Translations under genes and position numbers: made by a program
Assembly (NCBI GenBank): GCA_021772915.1
Contig: JAJFLB010000070.1
Location: 1 to 41,191, forward strand
DNA: 41,191 nt
Direction: 5' to 3'
Source of the DNA: Gammaproteobacteria bacterium
GTDB taxonomy: Bacteria > Pseudomonadota > Gammaproteobacteria > Xanthomonadales > SZUA-36
Notes under the pieces: model-generated
The model's input: only the letters and a program-made list of their open reading frames with translations
What the model was told of the DNA's origin: nothing
Database searches by the model: none
Part shown: positions 15,939-23,098 of the stretch, piece after piece
How the letters are laid out: every line of letters begins with the position of its first letter
How positions within the stretch are numbered: position 1 is the stretch's first letter

Positions 15939-16268
15939 ATGCAGTTGGACGAGAACGAGGCCGCGGACAAGGGCAGCACGACGAGTGGCGAGCGCCACGT
16001 GGCTCTTGCCGTCTTCGACGGGCTGGACCTCGAGGGCGTGGAGGGCGAGCAGCTCGGCAAGATCAAGCGCGCCGTGCTGGTGCTGGTCCAGAGCGTCGCG
16101 CGCAAGCTGGACGGGACCGACCCCGAGGGTGCCGGAGCTGAGATCGCGACCCAGGCCCTGGGCGCAATCGAGGACAAGGGCGTGCGTGCGCAGGTGCAGA
16201 GAGTCGTGGGCAAGGAGCTCGAGGAGCTCGCGCGTCGAGCGATCGCGAGCGCTTTCGAGCGGCTGTGA
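15939..16268 (+). CDS. Small helical protein of unknown function
   Basis: A 109-residue, highly charged, all-helical protein. The start at ATG 15939 follows GACGAGGAAT. An in-frame ATG at 15885 lies inside the upstream gene. Residues 45-109 form two amphipathic helices (KIKRAVLVLVQSVARKLDGT and VQRVVGKELEELARRAIASA) likely to make a coiled coil or helical bundle. No membrane segment or motif was recognised. It is cotranscribed with the beta-rich gene upstream, in the region between fibre genes. Confidence 0.6.
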   Translation: MQLDENEAADKGSTTSGERHVALAVFDGLDLEGVEGEQLGKIKRAVLVLVQSVARKLDGTDPEGAGAEIATQALGAIEDKGVRAQVQRVVGKELEELARRAIASAFERL

Positions 16269-16339
16269 GAGTCGAGATTGAAACGATGATCCAGCTGGCC
16301 CGGCTCTCTGCGCCGCAGGGGTCGGGCCGGCGCTGCTGA

Positions 16340-16345
16340 TAGGCT
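16340..16345 (+). promoter_or_regulatory. Leaderless-type -10 box (TAGGCT) with upstream hairpin
   Basis: TAGGCT lies 7 bases before the ATG at 16353, and no Shine-Dalgarno is present. Just upstream, an imperfect hairpin pairs 16294-16302 with 16323-16331 (GGCCCG/CGGGCC core, 20-base loop). It may end the previous transcript. Confidence 0.5.
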
Positions 16346-16352
16346 CCAAAAC

Positions 16353-17438
16353 ATGCACCTGCTCGACGGCCCGAACACGAACCCGCCCGGCAACATCACA
16401 GCCGGCAACCCGCACACCAGCCGCCCCGCGTCCGAGATGACTGCCGAATTCCTGCGGGCTGTGCAGGACGAGCTCGCCAACGTGATCACCGGCGCCGGCT
16501 GGACGCTCGACAAGGCCAACAACGGGCAGCTGCTGCAGGCCATCAATTCGCTGGCCGGGTTCAGTTCCCAGGCTCGAGCGGCGATCGGCCAGGCCGTGTT
16601 TCCCAGCCCCTACTCGGCGATCGCTCCATCGCTGGGCACGCGCCAGGTTCAGAGCTGGGGGCAGAACCAGGAATGGTTCGCAGGCCTCGCGACCGAAGGC
16701 CCGATCCAGGGCACCAACTCGGGCGGGTCAGGTCCGGGCGCCACCGACAACACGAGCGAGGCGAACGAATACGACACTTGCCCGAACCCGGGCAGCCTGT
16801 ATCCGTACCAGGTGTGCGCAAGCCAGATGGTCCTGAACGCCGGCGGCAAGTGCCCGGCGGCCTACTGGAAGCAAGGCCGCAACCACTACGCCAGCGGGTT
16901 CATGCTCGGCCCGTCGATGCTGATGAACGGCGCACGGCTCGAGTTCCTTTGGGAGGGCGACTACCTGGCGACCGAGTCCAATCGCACGCTCGAGTTCGTG
17001 GTGGAGCCGGACACGATCGTGGCCGACGCGGCCGCGGGTCTGACGAGCAAGGCGGTTGGGTTCCAGTCGGACACGCTCGCGAGCTCGCCGCAAGCGGCCG
17101 CCAACGTTTGGCAGGCCTGTATCGGGATCACGCCGCTGGCCTACACACTCTCGAGCCCGGACCTGGTGTCCTTCGTGGTGGACTTCTTTTTCCGCATGGG
17201 GCGCACGTCGGCCGACGTCAACCACGTGATGTCGCACGGCATGCGGCTGGTGACGATCAACCTGGGCGACGTCGATTTCGTGAAGAGGCCGCAGCTCTGG
17301 GGCGCTCGCTTCAAGACCACCGACGCGGGCACCACGATCGGCGCCGTCGGTGCTTCGGACACGTCCAACCAGGGGCTGAACACGTCGCTGGTCCGCTGTC
17401 GAACCTTCCGCACGCTCTACTATCCCAGCGTCTGGTGA
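16353..17438 (+). CDS. Second tail fibre-type protein
   Basis: A 361-residue protein. Residues about 12-68 (NITAGNPHTSRPASEMTAEF, then LRAVQDELANVITGAGWTLD, then NNGQLLQAINSL) repeat the attachment domain of the fibre at 12347, so both should dock at the same baseplate site or family of sites. The remainder is a Ser/Thr/Gly-rich beta domain with a Cys-containing segment (CPNPGSLYPYQVCASQ) and a C-terminal strand-rich region. It lacks a Shine-Dalgarno and carries an upstream -10-like box. It immediately precedes the esterase-like gene, suggesting a receptor-binding plus receptor-modifying pair. Confidence 0.75.
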   Translation: MHLLDGPNTNPPGNITAGNPHTSRPASEMTAEFLRAVQDELANVITGAGWTLDKANNGQLLQAINSLAGFSSQARAAIGQAVFPSPYSAIAPSLGTRQVQSWGQNQEWFAGLATEGPIQGTNSGGSGPGATDNTSEANEYDTCPNPGSLYPYQVCASQMVLNAGGKCPAAYWKQGRNHYASGFMLGPSMLMNGARLEFLWEGDYLATESNRTLEFVVEPDTIVADAAAGLTSKAVGFQSDTLASSPQAAANVWQACIGITPLAYTLSSPDLVSFVVDFFFRMGRTSADVNHVMSHGMRLVTINLGDVDFVKRPQLWGARFKTTDAGTTIGAVGASDTSNQGLNTSLVRCRTFRTLYYPSVW

Positions 17439-17442
17439 TCCG

Positions 17443-18630
17443 ATGCCGAAAACCCTGTTCAACCTGACCGACGTGGACGTGCCCCGCAACTCGGGCGCGG
17501 ACAGCTACGCCGATCGCTCGTGGTGGATGACCCATCCATCGGGCATGTGCCAGGTGTACGTCTGGCGTGCGGATGGGCCGTTCACTGACGCGCCCGTTCT
17601 GCTGATCAACCACGGCGGCAACTACCACAATCCGGGCGACCGGGCCGTGCAGCCGCCAACGCTTGGCGCGAATCTGACGCAAATGTGCATCGATCTGAGC
17701 GCCGCCGGCTGGTGCGTTGTCTCGATCGACTACCCGCCCAGCCCGTCGCTCATCGATGGCGCCAGCAGTGAGAAGCGCACGCACTACCCTGCGAGCATGT
17801 GGCCCGAGCAGCACGTTTGGCACGGCCTGGCGGTGCAGTACTTGAAGCGCAACTGGAGCGGCGAGGCGGGCACGCTCAATACCACGCCGTTCGGTGAGGA
17901 GCTTTGGGGCACCGGTAACACAATCAACCCGTCGGCCATCGTGTCGTGGGGCGGCAGCGCCGGCGGCAATGCCGCGCTGTGCTCGGGCTTGATCCCGGAG
18001 GGGTTGTACGCCTACCTGAGCTCGAAGGTCGCCCAGAACCAGGACGTCTATTCGGCGCAGGTCTCGCACCGGCCGGCGGCCGTGATCGCCGACGTTGCGC
18101 AAGTCGACTTCACGCAGTTTTTCATTCAGACGGGGACCGATGTCGGCACGCCGTTCGCCGAGGACATTCACCAGGGGTTCAGCCGCCCGGCGTCGGGCCG
18201 GCACTGGTCCGAGCTACCGGTGGACGTGCGCATGGCAGCGAGCGCCCATCACCTGCTGATCCGCACGAGCGAAACGGGCGAGCTGTCCACGCGCTGGATC
18301 GAAAACCAGCGGCTGCCGCTGGCGCTGTTCTGGGGTTCATCCGACGGCGGTTCTGATGGCGACCAGCTCGATTTCACCGACTACCAGCCGGGGCGGGTGT
18401 TGGACGGATCGCTGGGCGCCGGCAAGGCGTTCGATGATCCGCACCACTGGTTCCAGGGTGCATTCGGTCCGCTCGCGCAGCGCTGGGGCGACCCGCGTTC
18501 CATCTGGTTCGCGGGCGATGCGACGCAGAACCCCGACCCGCTGACGCAGTTTCCGACCACGTCAGCGGCCTACTCGCTGGCCAACCGCACGTGGCTCCAG
18601 GAGCAGGTGGGGATCGCCGCGGGCGTCTGA
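17443..18630 (+). CDS. Alpha/beta-hydrolase esterase in tail module
   Basis: A 395-residue enzyme of the hormone-sensitive-lipase-like alpha/beta-hydrolase type. Visible features are an oxyanion HGG (residues 57-59, NHGGN), a strand and turn VVSIDYPP, and the nucleophile elbow GGSAGG with Ser172. Asp301 and His334/335 (DDPHH) are plausible remaining catalytic residues. There is no signal peptide. Located directly after a fibre gene and before the late terminator, it likely acts as a virion-borne or lysis-time esterase, for instance removing acyl groups from surface polysaccharide or cleaving envelope lipids. The substrate is unknown. SGNH esterases are the usual tail esterases, so this fold is unusual. 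Confidence 0.8.
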   Translation: MPKTLFNLTDVDVPRNSGADSYADRSWWMTHPSGMCQVYVWRADGPFTDAPVLLINHGGNYHNPGDRAVQPPTLGANLTQMCIDLSAAGWCVVSIDYPPSPSLIDGASSEKRTHYPASMWPEQHVWHGLAVQYLKRNWSGEAGTLNTTPFGEELWGTGNTINPSAIVSWGGSAGGNAALCSGLIPEGLYAYLSSKVAQNQDVYSAQVSHRPAAVIADVAQVDFTQFFIQTGTDVGTPFAEDIHQGFSRPASGRHWSELPVDVRMAASAHHLLIRTSETGELSTRWIENQRLPLALFWGSSDGGSDGDQLDFTDYQPGRVLDGSLGAGKAFDDPHHWFQGAFGPLAQRWGDPRSIWFAGDATQNPDPLTQFPTTSAAYSLANRTWLQEQVGIAAGV

Positions 18631-18712
18631 TAGACTCGCGTAGGAATCGCCAGCCATTCGATTCTTCTGGAGGCACCCGCTCGGCAACAGCTCGCCGGTC
18701 GGGTGCCTTTTC
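18631..18712 (+). ncRNA. Candidate ~70-nt structured RNA with own -10 box and terminator
   Basis: TAGACT (18631-18636) sits just past the esterase stop. About seven bases further, a predicted RNA would fold into hairpin 1 (GAATCG 18644-18649 with CGATTC 18659-18664). A single-stranded CTGGAGG follows, then hairpin 2, the terminator. The unit could be a small RNA, or simply the 3' untranslated end of the late mRNA. Confidence 0.35.
18672..18711 (+). terminator. Intrinsic terminator of the late/tail block
   Basis: GGCACCCG (18672-18679) pairs perfectly with CGGGTGCC (18700-18707) around a 20-base loop and is followed by TTTT. It separates the esterase gene from the early region. Confidence 0.85.
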
Positions 18713-18714
18713 CG

Positions 18715-18720
18715 TAGCCT
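18715..18720 (+). promoter_or_regulatory. Leaderless-type -10 box (TAGCCT) for 18728
   Basis: TAGCCT begins four bases after the terminator T-run and ends 7 bases before the ATG at 18728. The arrangement is terminator, promoter, start codon with no room for a leader. Confidence 0.55.
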
Positions 18721-18727
18721 CGAGGGC

Positions 18728-18994
18728 ATGGGCAACCAAAAGCCGATGGACGACCGGCAGCTGCGCGGGCTGGTGAACATGGACCAGTCGGAAGCGGACC
18801 TGGTCCTGCTCGAGCTCGCGCGCACGTTTCTGCCGCACGGGCCAATGCGCCGACAGATGGCCTTGCCTGATCGGCCTCGAGCCATCGGCCTCGAGCGCGG
18901 TTGGGTTATGGCCACCGGCCCCACCCTGACGTTGCGAGGTCGGCGCGCGGTTGGATCGGCCATGGGTCGCCACGGGCTAGCCTGGACCCACTGA
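18728..18994 (+). CDS. Small protein, first gene after late terminator
   Basis: An 88-residue basic protein. It is helical in the N-terminal half (LRGLVNMDQSEADLVLLELA) and short-stranded and Arg/Gly-rich in the second half (ATGPTLTLRGRRAVGSAMGR). No family was recognised. Placed alone between a strong terminator and the repeat-bearing non-coding segment, with its own leaderless-type promoter, it is a candidate early regulator. Its TGA overlaps an ATG (TGATG at 18992-18996) that opens an 18-codon frame running through the 11-bp repeats, which may be a coupled leader peptide or chance. Confidence 0.55.
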   Translation: MGNQKPMDDRQLRGLVNMDQSEADLVLLELARTFLPHGPMRRQMALPDRPRAIGLERGWVMATGPTLTLRGRRAVGSAMGRHGLAWTH

Positions 18995-19008
18995 TGGGAC
19001 GGTCCCTG

Positions 19009-19041
19009 GCTTGTGGACAGCCTGCGGAAAGCCTGTGGAGA
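19009..19041 (+). repeat. Three 11-bp tandem repeats (iteron-like)
   Basis: GCTTGTGGACA (19009), GCCTGCGGAAA (19020) and GCCTGTGGAGA (19031) follow each other without gaps, sharing GCYTGYGGA. An 11-bp period places each copy on the same face of the helix. The core TGTGGA resembles half of a DnaA box (reverse complement of TTWTNCACA), with mismatches. Confidence 0.75.
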
Positions 19042-19101
19042 ACCCGGTGATTTCGCCCGCTCCTAACCGCTCCCGTGCGCCCAACTTGCACCCTTCAATC
19101 T

Positions 19102-19125
19102 GAACCCTCGAACCTGCGAACCGAC
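19102..19125 (+). repeat. Three 8-bp tandem repeats
   Basis: GAACCCTC, GAACCTGC and GAACCGAC are contiguous and share GAACC at exact 8-bp spacing. AACCCT (19103-19108) can also pair with AGGGTT (19126-19131), so the array sits in a potential stem-loop. Confidence 0.6.
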
Positions 19126-19354
19126 AGGGTTGCAGCCGTCGGCCGTCAGAGGTGGACAACCTGCCCGCGGCGGGAAATTCCAGAAGGGTGGCTTGGCAGG
19201 ACCTGCTGCCCAAGGGTAGGTTCGAGCGCATCGGCCTGAGTGGAAGAGCTGCTGCGAGGGCCGCCGGTGACGTTCGGGCGCCAGGGCAAAGTGCCCGGGC
19301 AGCGTCCGCCGGCGGGCTCGCGGCCAACAGGCCGCAACCCCACCGGAGGAAACG

Positions 19355-21412
19355 ATGGCGCACAATCTCGCCACCCCGCTCGAGCTCCTGCAGTCCGCGG
19401 CCGAAACCGGCCAGTACATTTCCCGCGACGTCGGGCAGAAGCTCCTGACGATGCTGAAAGGCCTCGAGCGACGCAGCTCGATGCAGGCCGAAGCGCTGCG
19501 CGATGCGTTGGACCGTACCGGCTGGTCGGTTTCGCCGGGACTCTCCGACCCCACCCCGCAGTCGCTCGAGGACTGGGAGGACCCCGCGCAGCGGCTGGAG
19601 TACTCGCGCCTGGCCGACGAGCTCGAGGAGTCGCAAAAGCTCAACGGCGAGTTGTCGAACGTGGCCGCCGCTGCCCAGACGGAGCTAGGACAGGCGTGGG
19701 AGGTGCTGCGCGAGCTGCTCGGTCCTCGCCCTTTGTTCGGTCCTGAGTCGACGTCGAACCCCGAGCCGCGGGAGACGTTGGGCGAGTACATACGCCGCAC
19801 GCTGCTCGAGCCGTGCAAGGCCTTCGAACCCGACTACGAAGAGCGGGTCAACGGGGCGCTGGAATCTCTTCTGTCCGTTCCGTCCCAGTACCTTCACCCC
19901 CAGAGCCAGCGTGATCTCGCGGAGGGTTTCGAGCGGGCCATGCGCGGGCTGCGCGTCAACCGCGCGGCCTGGACCGAGCTCTACAAGGAGAATCCCGCGC
20001 TGAGTCGGCAGAACAACCTGCTGCACGACCGCATCGAGGAGCTGGAGCGGCGGCCGCTGCGCGCTCAGCCCGATGACCCTCGTGGAATGGCACACGATCC
20101 GCTCGACGAGCTCGACGTGCTCGCCGATGGGATCAGCGATCCAGTGCAGCGCGACCAGGCGCTGGGCAAGGTCCTATCCGCTCGCCAGAACCGTGACGCG
20201 TGGATCGAGGCGGCCAAGGCGAATGTGACCGCCTGGGCCTATGAGCGTCGCCAGCGTCTCGAGGACGAGTTGCCCAGCTTCTCGAGCGATCGCGGGTCTG
20301 CTGGTATGGCCGACGTCTTCGCTGGGATCGCACTAGGGAAGGCCACCGAGGCCTACGTCGAGGGCACGGCAATCGAGGTGACCGGCAGCGGGACCTTCAC
20401 GCCGCCAGGCGGACCGTCAATTCGGCAGCGGGTGGAGGCTGCAATGGACGTCCTGGCCGGCCGGCTGAGCGGGGTTGACGATGCGCCCAAGCTGTTGGCG
20501 GCGCACGCTGCGCTCCGAAACCGCCTGCAGCAGCTGTTCCGCGAGCACGAGCTGCTCGGTCGATCCTGGGCGGATCGGGGGGCGAGCATGGCGGGCCTGG
20601 GCGAGCAGCTCGCCGCGGCGCGTCAGACCATCGAGCGGCTGCAGGGGGAGGTCCTCGCGGATCCCCCGTCCACCGTTCCCGCCTATTCGGACAACGCCGC
20701 CGATCTCGTGGCGTTCGCTGGGCGCGGCGATCAGCTGACGGTTTTGGCGGCTGTGACCCTGCAGCCGCGTGAGCTCGGCGAGCAGCTGCAGAACCTTCTG
20801 CAGGGTCTCGAGGTCAAGCTGATCGGCGGTGGTCGCTACAAATACTGGCGTGGAACCTTCACGGACGAGCTGGGCACTACCTGGGAGTGCGCCGACGAGG
20901 ACCTGGGCGCCGTTGTCGAGCTGATCGTAAAATCGCCCACGCAGCCCGACACGCCGAACGTCGAGCAGCCCGACCCTGGCACGCCGACCGTCGAGCAGCT
21001 CGCCCACCGCGTCACGATGCTGTTTTCGCCCGGTGGCCTGGAACCGCCCGCCTATTTCTGCCTCGAGGATCGCGGCCCGGCTGGTGCATCGCTGGTGCTG
21101 CGGCAGGGTTCCGGGACCGCTGGGCCGATCAAGGGCTCGTCCGTTGCCGACGTGCTCGAGAAGTGGGGCGCTCGTGGGGCTGACGGCAACCCAGCGGATC
21201 AGCTTCGGTTCGCGGCCGTTGTCCAGCTGTGCGCGCTGCTGCACACGCCGGCGACGTCCATTGTCCGGATCTCGCGGGACGAGCTGGGCTGGGCGGTCAC
21301 GCAGCTGCCAACCCAGGACGGCAGCATGATCGCCACCTATGGCGCCCGGTGCGCCCACGCCGAGAACACCCTCGAGGCGGCCGTGCGGCTCGCCATCGGC
21401 TGGGACTCGTGA
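19355..21412 (+). CDS. Large protein of unknown function, first gene of the main early operon
   Basis: A 685-residue protein, the largest non-structural product. The start is fixed by GGAGGAAAC 4 bases upstream of ATG. Residues 1-120 and about 180-300 are helical and charged with coiled-coil character (EYSRLADELEESQKLNGELS, then RIEELERRPL). Another helical region spans about 380-450. A Pro/Glu linker with a duplicated motif (PNVEQPDPGTPTVEQ, near 535-550) separates a C-terminal domain of mixed strands and helices. No nucleotide-binding, nuclease or HTH motif was recognised. The position right after the putative origin suggests a role in replication or host takeover, but this is conjecture. 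Confidence 0.75.
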   Translation: MAHNLATPLELLQSAAETGQYISRDVGQKLLTMLKGLERRSSMQAEALRDALDRTGWSVSPGLSDPTPQSLEDWEDPAQRLEYSRLADELEESQKLNGELSNVAAAAQTELGQAWEVLRELLGPRPLFGPESTSNPEPRETLGEYIRRTLLEPCKAFEPDYEERVNGALESLLSVPSQYLHPQSQRDLAEGFERAMRGLRVNRAAWTELYKENPALSRQNNLLHDRIEELERRPLRAQPDDPRGMAHDPLDELDVLADGISDPVQRDQALGKVLSARQNRDAWIEAAKANVTAWAYERRQRLEDELPSFSSDRGSAGMADVFAGIALGKATEAYVEGTAIEVTGSGTFTPPGGPSIRQRVEAAMDVLAGRLSGVDDAPKLLAAHAALRNRLQQLFREHELLGRSWADRGASMAGLGEQLAAARQTIERLQGEVLADPPSTVPAYSDNAADLVAFAGRGDQLTVLAAVTLQPRELGEQLQNLLQGLEVKLIGGGRYKYWRGTFTDELGTTWECADEDLGAVVELIVKSPTQPDTPNVEQPDPGTPTVEQLAHRVTMLFSPGGLEPPAYFCLEDRGPAGASLVLRQGSGTAGPIKGSSVADVLEKWGARGADGNPADQLRFAAVVQLCALLHTPATSIVRISRDELGWAVTQLPTQDGSMIATYGARCAHAENTLEAAVRLAIGWDS

Positions 21413-21849
21413 ACCGCGTCAAGTACGCCGCGCGCACGACCGTCTCGGTTGAGCGATCGCGGGCCGAGCTCGAGCGCGAGCTGAAACGCTTCGGGGCGGA
21501 ATCGTTCGCGTTCGCCGACGAGCCCGCCGGCTGGACGATCGCCTTTCACCTGGCCGGGCGTGTCGTGCGTATGAACCTCTTCCGGCCGCGGGCAGCCGAG
21601 CTGGACCCGCCCCCCACGATGAAGGGGATCGATGCTGCGGTGCAGCAGGAGTGCAGGCGCCGCTGGCGTTCGCTGCTGCTGCTCATCAAGGCCAAGCTGG
21701 TCGCGGCCGCCGACGGTGGCGTGACGAGCCTCGAGCGCGAGTTTCTGGCCGACCTGGTTCTGCCGTCTGGCCTGACCGTGGAGCACGAGCTGCTGCCGAA
21801 GCTGACCACCGGCGACGAGCCGCCCCTGCTGCTCGGGGGGCACCGATGA
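21409..21849 (+). CDS. Conserved phage protein, function unknown
   Basis: A 146-residue protein from GTG 21409, overlapping the upstream stop by 4 bases. It has the order of a recurring phage family: YAARTTVSVERSRAELEREL, 'RFGAESFAFAD', a strand pair ending in VRMNLFRP, then the helical segment RWRSLLLLIKAKLVAAADGG followed by 'EREFLADLVLPSGLTVEHELLPKL'. The family is common in early regions of tailed phages but has no assigned activity to my knowledge. The in-frame ATG upstream (21229) lies inside the 685-aa gene and is not used. Confidence 0.75.
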   Translation: MNRVKYAARTTVSVERSRAELERELKRFGAESFAFADEPAGWTIAFHLAGRVVRMNLFRPRAAELDPPPTMKGIDAAVQQECRRRWRSLLLLIKAKLVAAADGGVTSLEREFLADLVLPSGLTVEHELLPKLTTGDEPPLLLGGHR

Positions 21850-21917
21850 GCCGCCCGCTAGACCGGATGGATGCGCTGACGGGCGTCCAGGACCGGAGCG
21901 GTGAGGTCAACGGATGA
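21846..21917 (+). CDS. 23-codon mini-gene in coupled operon
   Basis: An ATG at 21846 overlaps the previous stop (ATGA), and its own stop overlaps the next ATG (ATGA at 21914). Together they encode a 23-residue peptide (MSRPLDRMDALTGVQDRSGE and three more). Both junctions have the geometry used by all neighbouring genes, which argues for translation. It may be a functional microprotein, a translational relay, or a remnant. No homology is judged. Confidence 0.45.
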   Translation: MSRPLDRMDALTGVQDRSGEVNG

Positions 21918-22420
21918 GCGAAACACACGAGCTGGCCTGCCTCACCTGCGGGCAGAAGCTGTGGATAGGGCAAGGCTCCGGCCCCTTCTTTACGACCTAC
22001 ACCGAGCGAGACCCGGAGGGCCGCCGCTACCTCGACCTGTTCCTGTCGCGCCACCGAGGGCCAGAGCACCACCTGCTCGTGCTGAGTGACCACGAGGAGA
22101 ACGTGACCGCGCACCTGGTCGATGTCGAATGGGGGCCCGACCGGCAAGTACTGCGGCGCCAGCGCACGTGCCGCGCTTGCGGCTGCACGCCCCTCGACTG
22201 CTCGGGCTGCGCCGAGAGGTCCGGCGGCTGGCCCTGCTGCTGGGTCGAGGCGGATCTCTGTAGCGCGTGCGTCGTGCCTGTCTATGGCGCGAACGGCTTG
22301 TGTGGATGGAAGGTAGCTGATGGCCCGCAGACGGTGCCGGACGGATCCCTGCCCTGGTGGGTGAAGCAGTGCCCCGGATGGCTGGACCGGCCCGACGACG
22401 TGGGGCAGGGGCAGGCATGA
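21914..22420 (+). CDS. Zinc-binding protein with two Cys clusters
   Basis: A 168-residue protein. The N-terminal CLTCGQKLWIGQG element (one CxxC) is followed by 'LDLFLSRHRGPEHHLLVLSDHE', a layout seen in small phage proteins of unknown role. The second cluster, TCRACGCTPLDCSGCAERSG then WPCCWVEADLCSACV, has the pattern 'C..CGCT...C..C.....PC.WVE.DLCSAC' common in phage-encoded zinc-binding proteins. It is likely a DNA/RNA- or protein-binding accessory factor. It is coupled at both ends by ATGA overlaps. Confidence 0.7.
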   Translation: MSETHELACLTCGQKLWIGQGSGPFFTTYTERDPEGRRYLDLFLSRHRGPEHHLLVLSDHEENVTAHLVDVEWGPDRQVLRRQRTCRACGCTPLDCSGCAERSGGWPCCWVEADLCSACVVPVYGANGLCGWKVADGPQTVPDGSLPWWVKQCPGWLDRPDDVGQGQA

Positions 22421-22683
22421 GCAAGCGCCGAGCTCACATTTTCCAGTTGCAGTACTCGGCCGGCACCTGGCGGGCCTACTGCGGCCGAACGATCCAGAGC
22501 ACGGGCGCCGAGGCGGGCTGCCGCTTCGTGGGCTTAGAGCGTGTCACGTGCCTGGTATGCCTGCGCAATCTCCGGACGTCGGCTGTGCGCGAGCTCGTTC
22601 TGTGGACGAGAGCGCTCGACGGTGCATCGGATCGGCTGACCCTGCTCGAGCACCGAACAGCCCGCGGACGGAGGTTGGCATGA
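22417..22683 (+). CDS. Small Cys-containing protein
   Basis: An 88-residue protein starting at ATG 22417 (4-base overlap). It has the form 'HIFQLQYSAGTWRAYCGRTI' then 'CRFVGLERVTCLVCLRNL', with four Cys that could bind one zinc ion. 'WRAYCGR......C..V.C..C' is a common small phage pattern thought to be structural. The C-terminal 30 residues are basic and helical. The function is unknown. Confidence 0.6.
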   Translation: MSKRRAHIFQLQYSAGTWRAYCGRTIQSTGAEAGCRFVGLERVTCLVCLRNLRTSAVRELVLWTRALDGASDRLTLLEHRTARGRRLA

Positions 22684-22889
22684 ACAAGAAAGAGCGGGAG
22701 GCGGCCTACCGAAACCTGGGCCGGTCCAGGGTTCAGCAGGCGCTCGAGCAGTTGCGATCGGCTGTTTGGATGCAACGGCGTGAGGCCCCCGACGCCGAGC
22801 GCCCGTACACCGACTCGGCCACCGACGAGCTCGTGCGCATCATGGAAGAGCTGCGCACGCTGCACAGAAACCGGAGGCGCAAGGCATGA
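22680..22889 (+). CDS. Small basic helical protein
   Basis: A 69-residue protein from ATG 22680 with 4-base overlaps at both ends. It is all-helical and highly charged (NKKEREAAYRNLGRSRVQQA, then TDELVRIMEELRTLHRNRRR), ending in a polybasic tail that could contact nucleic acid. No family was recognised. The alternative start at 22548 lies inside the upstream gene. Confidence 0.6.
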   Translation: MNKKEREAAYRNLGRSRVQQALEQLRSAVWMQRREAPDAERPYTDSATDELVRIMEELRTLHRNRRRKA

Positions 22890-23098
22890 GCACCGCCCGC
22901 GATCACGTGCAAAAGGCCTGGTGCGAGCTGCTGCTGGCGCTGCTGGCCGATGCTCGTTTCCAGCAGCTGACCGACCCCGAGCTCGCGGCTGCGCAGCAGT
23001 CGCTGGGCCTACTCTCTGGCGGTTTCGGGCTCGACCCTGAGCACGCGGCCAAGCTGATTTCCAAGCTCGCGAAGAAACCCGGAAAGAGGAAACCATGA
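22886..23098 (+). CDS. Small helical protein
   Basis: A 70-residue protein coupled by ATGA at both ends. It is predicted to be two or three helices (DHVQKAWCELLLALLADARF, then DPEHAAKLISKLAKKPGKRK) with a Lys-rich C-terminus. There is no membrane segment, and no motif was recognised. The ribosome-site-like GAGGCGCAAGGC precedes it. Confidence 0.6.
   Translation: MSTARDHVQKAWCELLLALLADARFQQLTDPELAAAQQSLGLLSGGFGLDPEHAAKLISKLAKKPGKRKP

Larger units (their letters stand above)
18995..19354 (+). other. 360-bp non-coding segment, candidate replication origin
   Basis: This is the longest non-coding stretch of the genome. It holds three 11-bp tandem repeats (19009-19041), three 8-bp tandem repeats (19102-19125), DnaA-box-like TGTGGA words and a further GTGGACAACC at 19153-19162. 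It also has an imperfect hairpin around 19193-19218 and a GGAGGAAAC ribosome site at its end. A TAGCCT box at 18978-18983 lies at its left edge. It resembles an iteron-type origin or a partition/operator site for the initiator-like or ParB-like proteins encoded downstream. Confidence 0.5.

Noticed and set aside
18994-19050. 18-codon frame in TGATG overlap with gene 18728
   Set aside because: The sequence is better explained by the 11-bp tandem repeats. The coupling geometry is noted but there is no other support.
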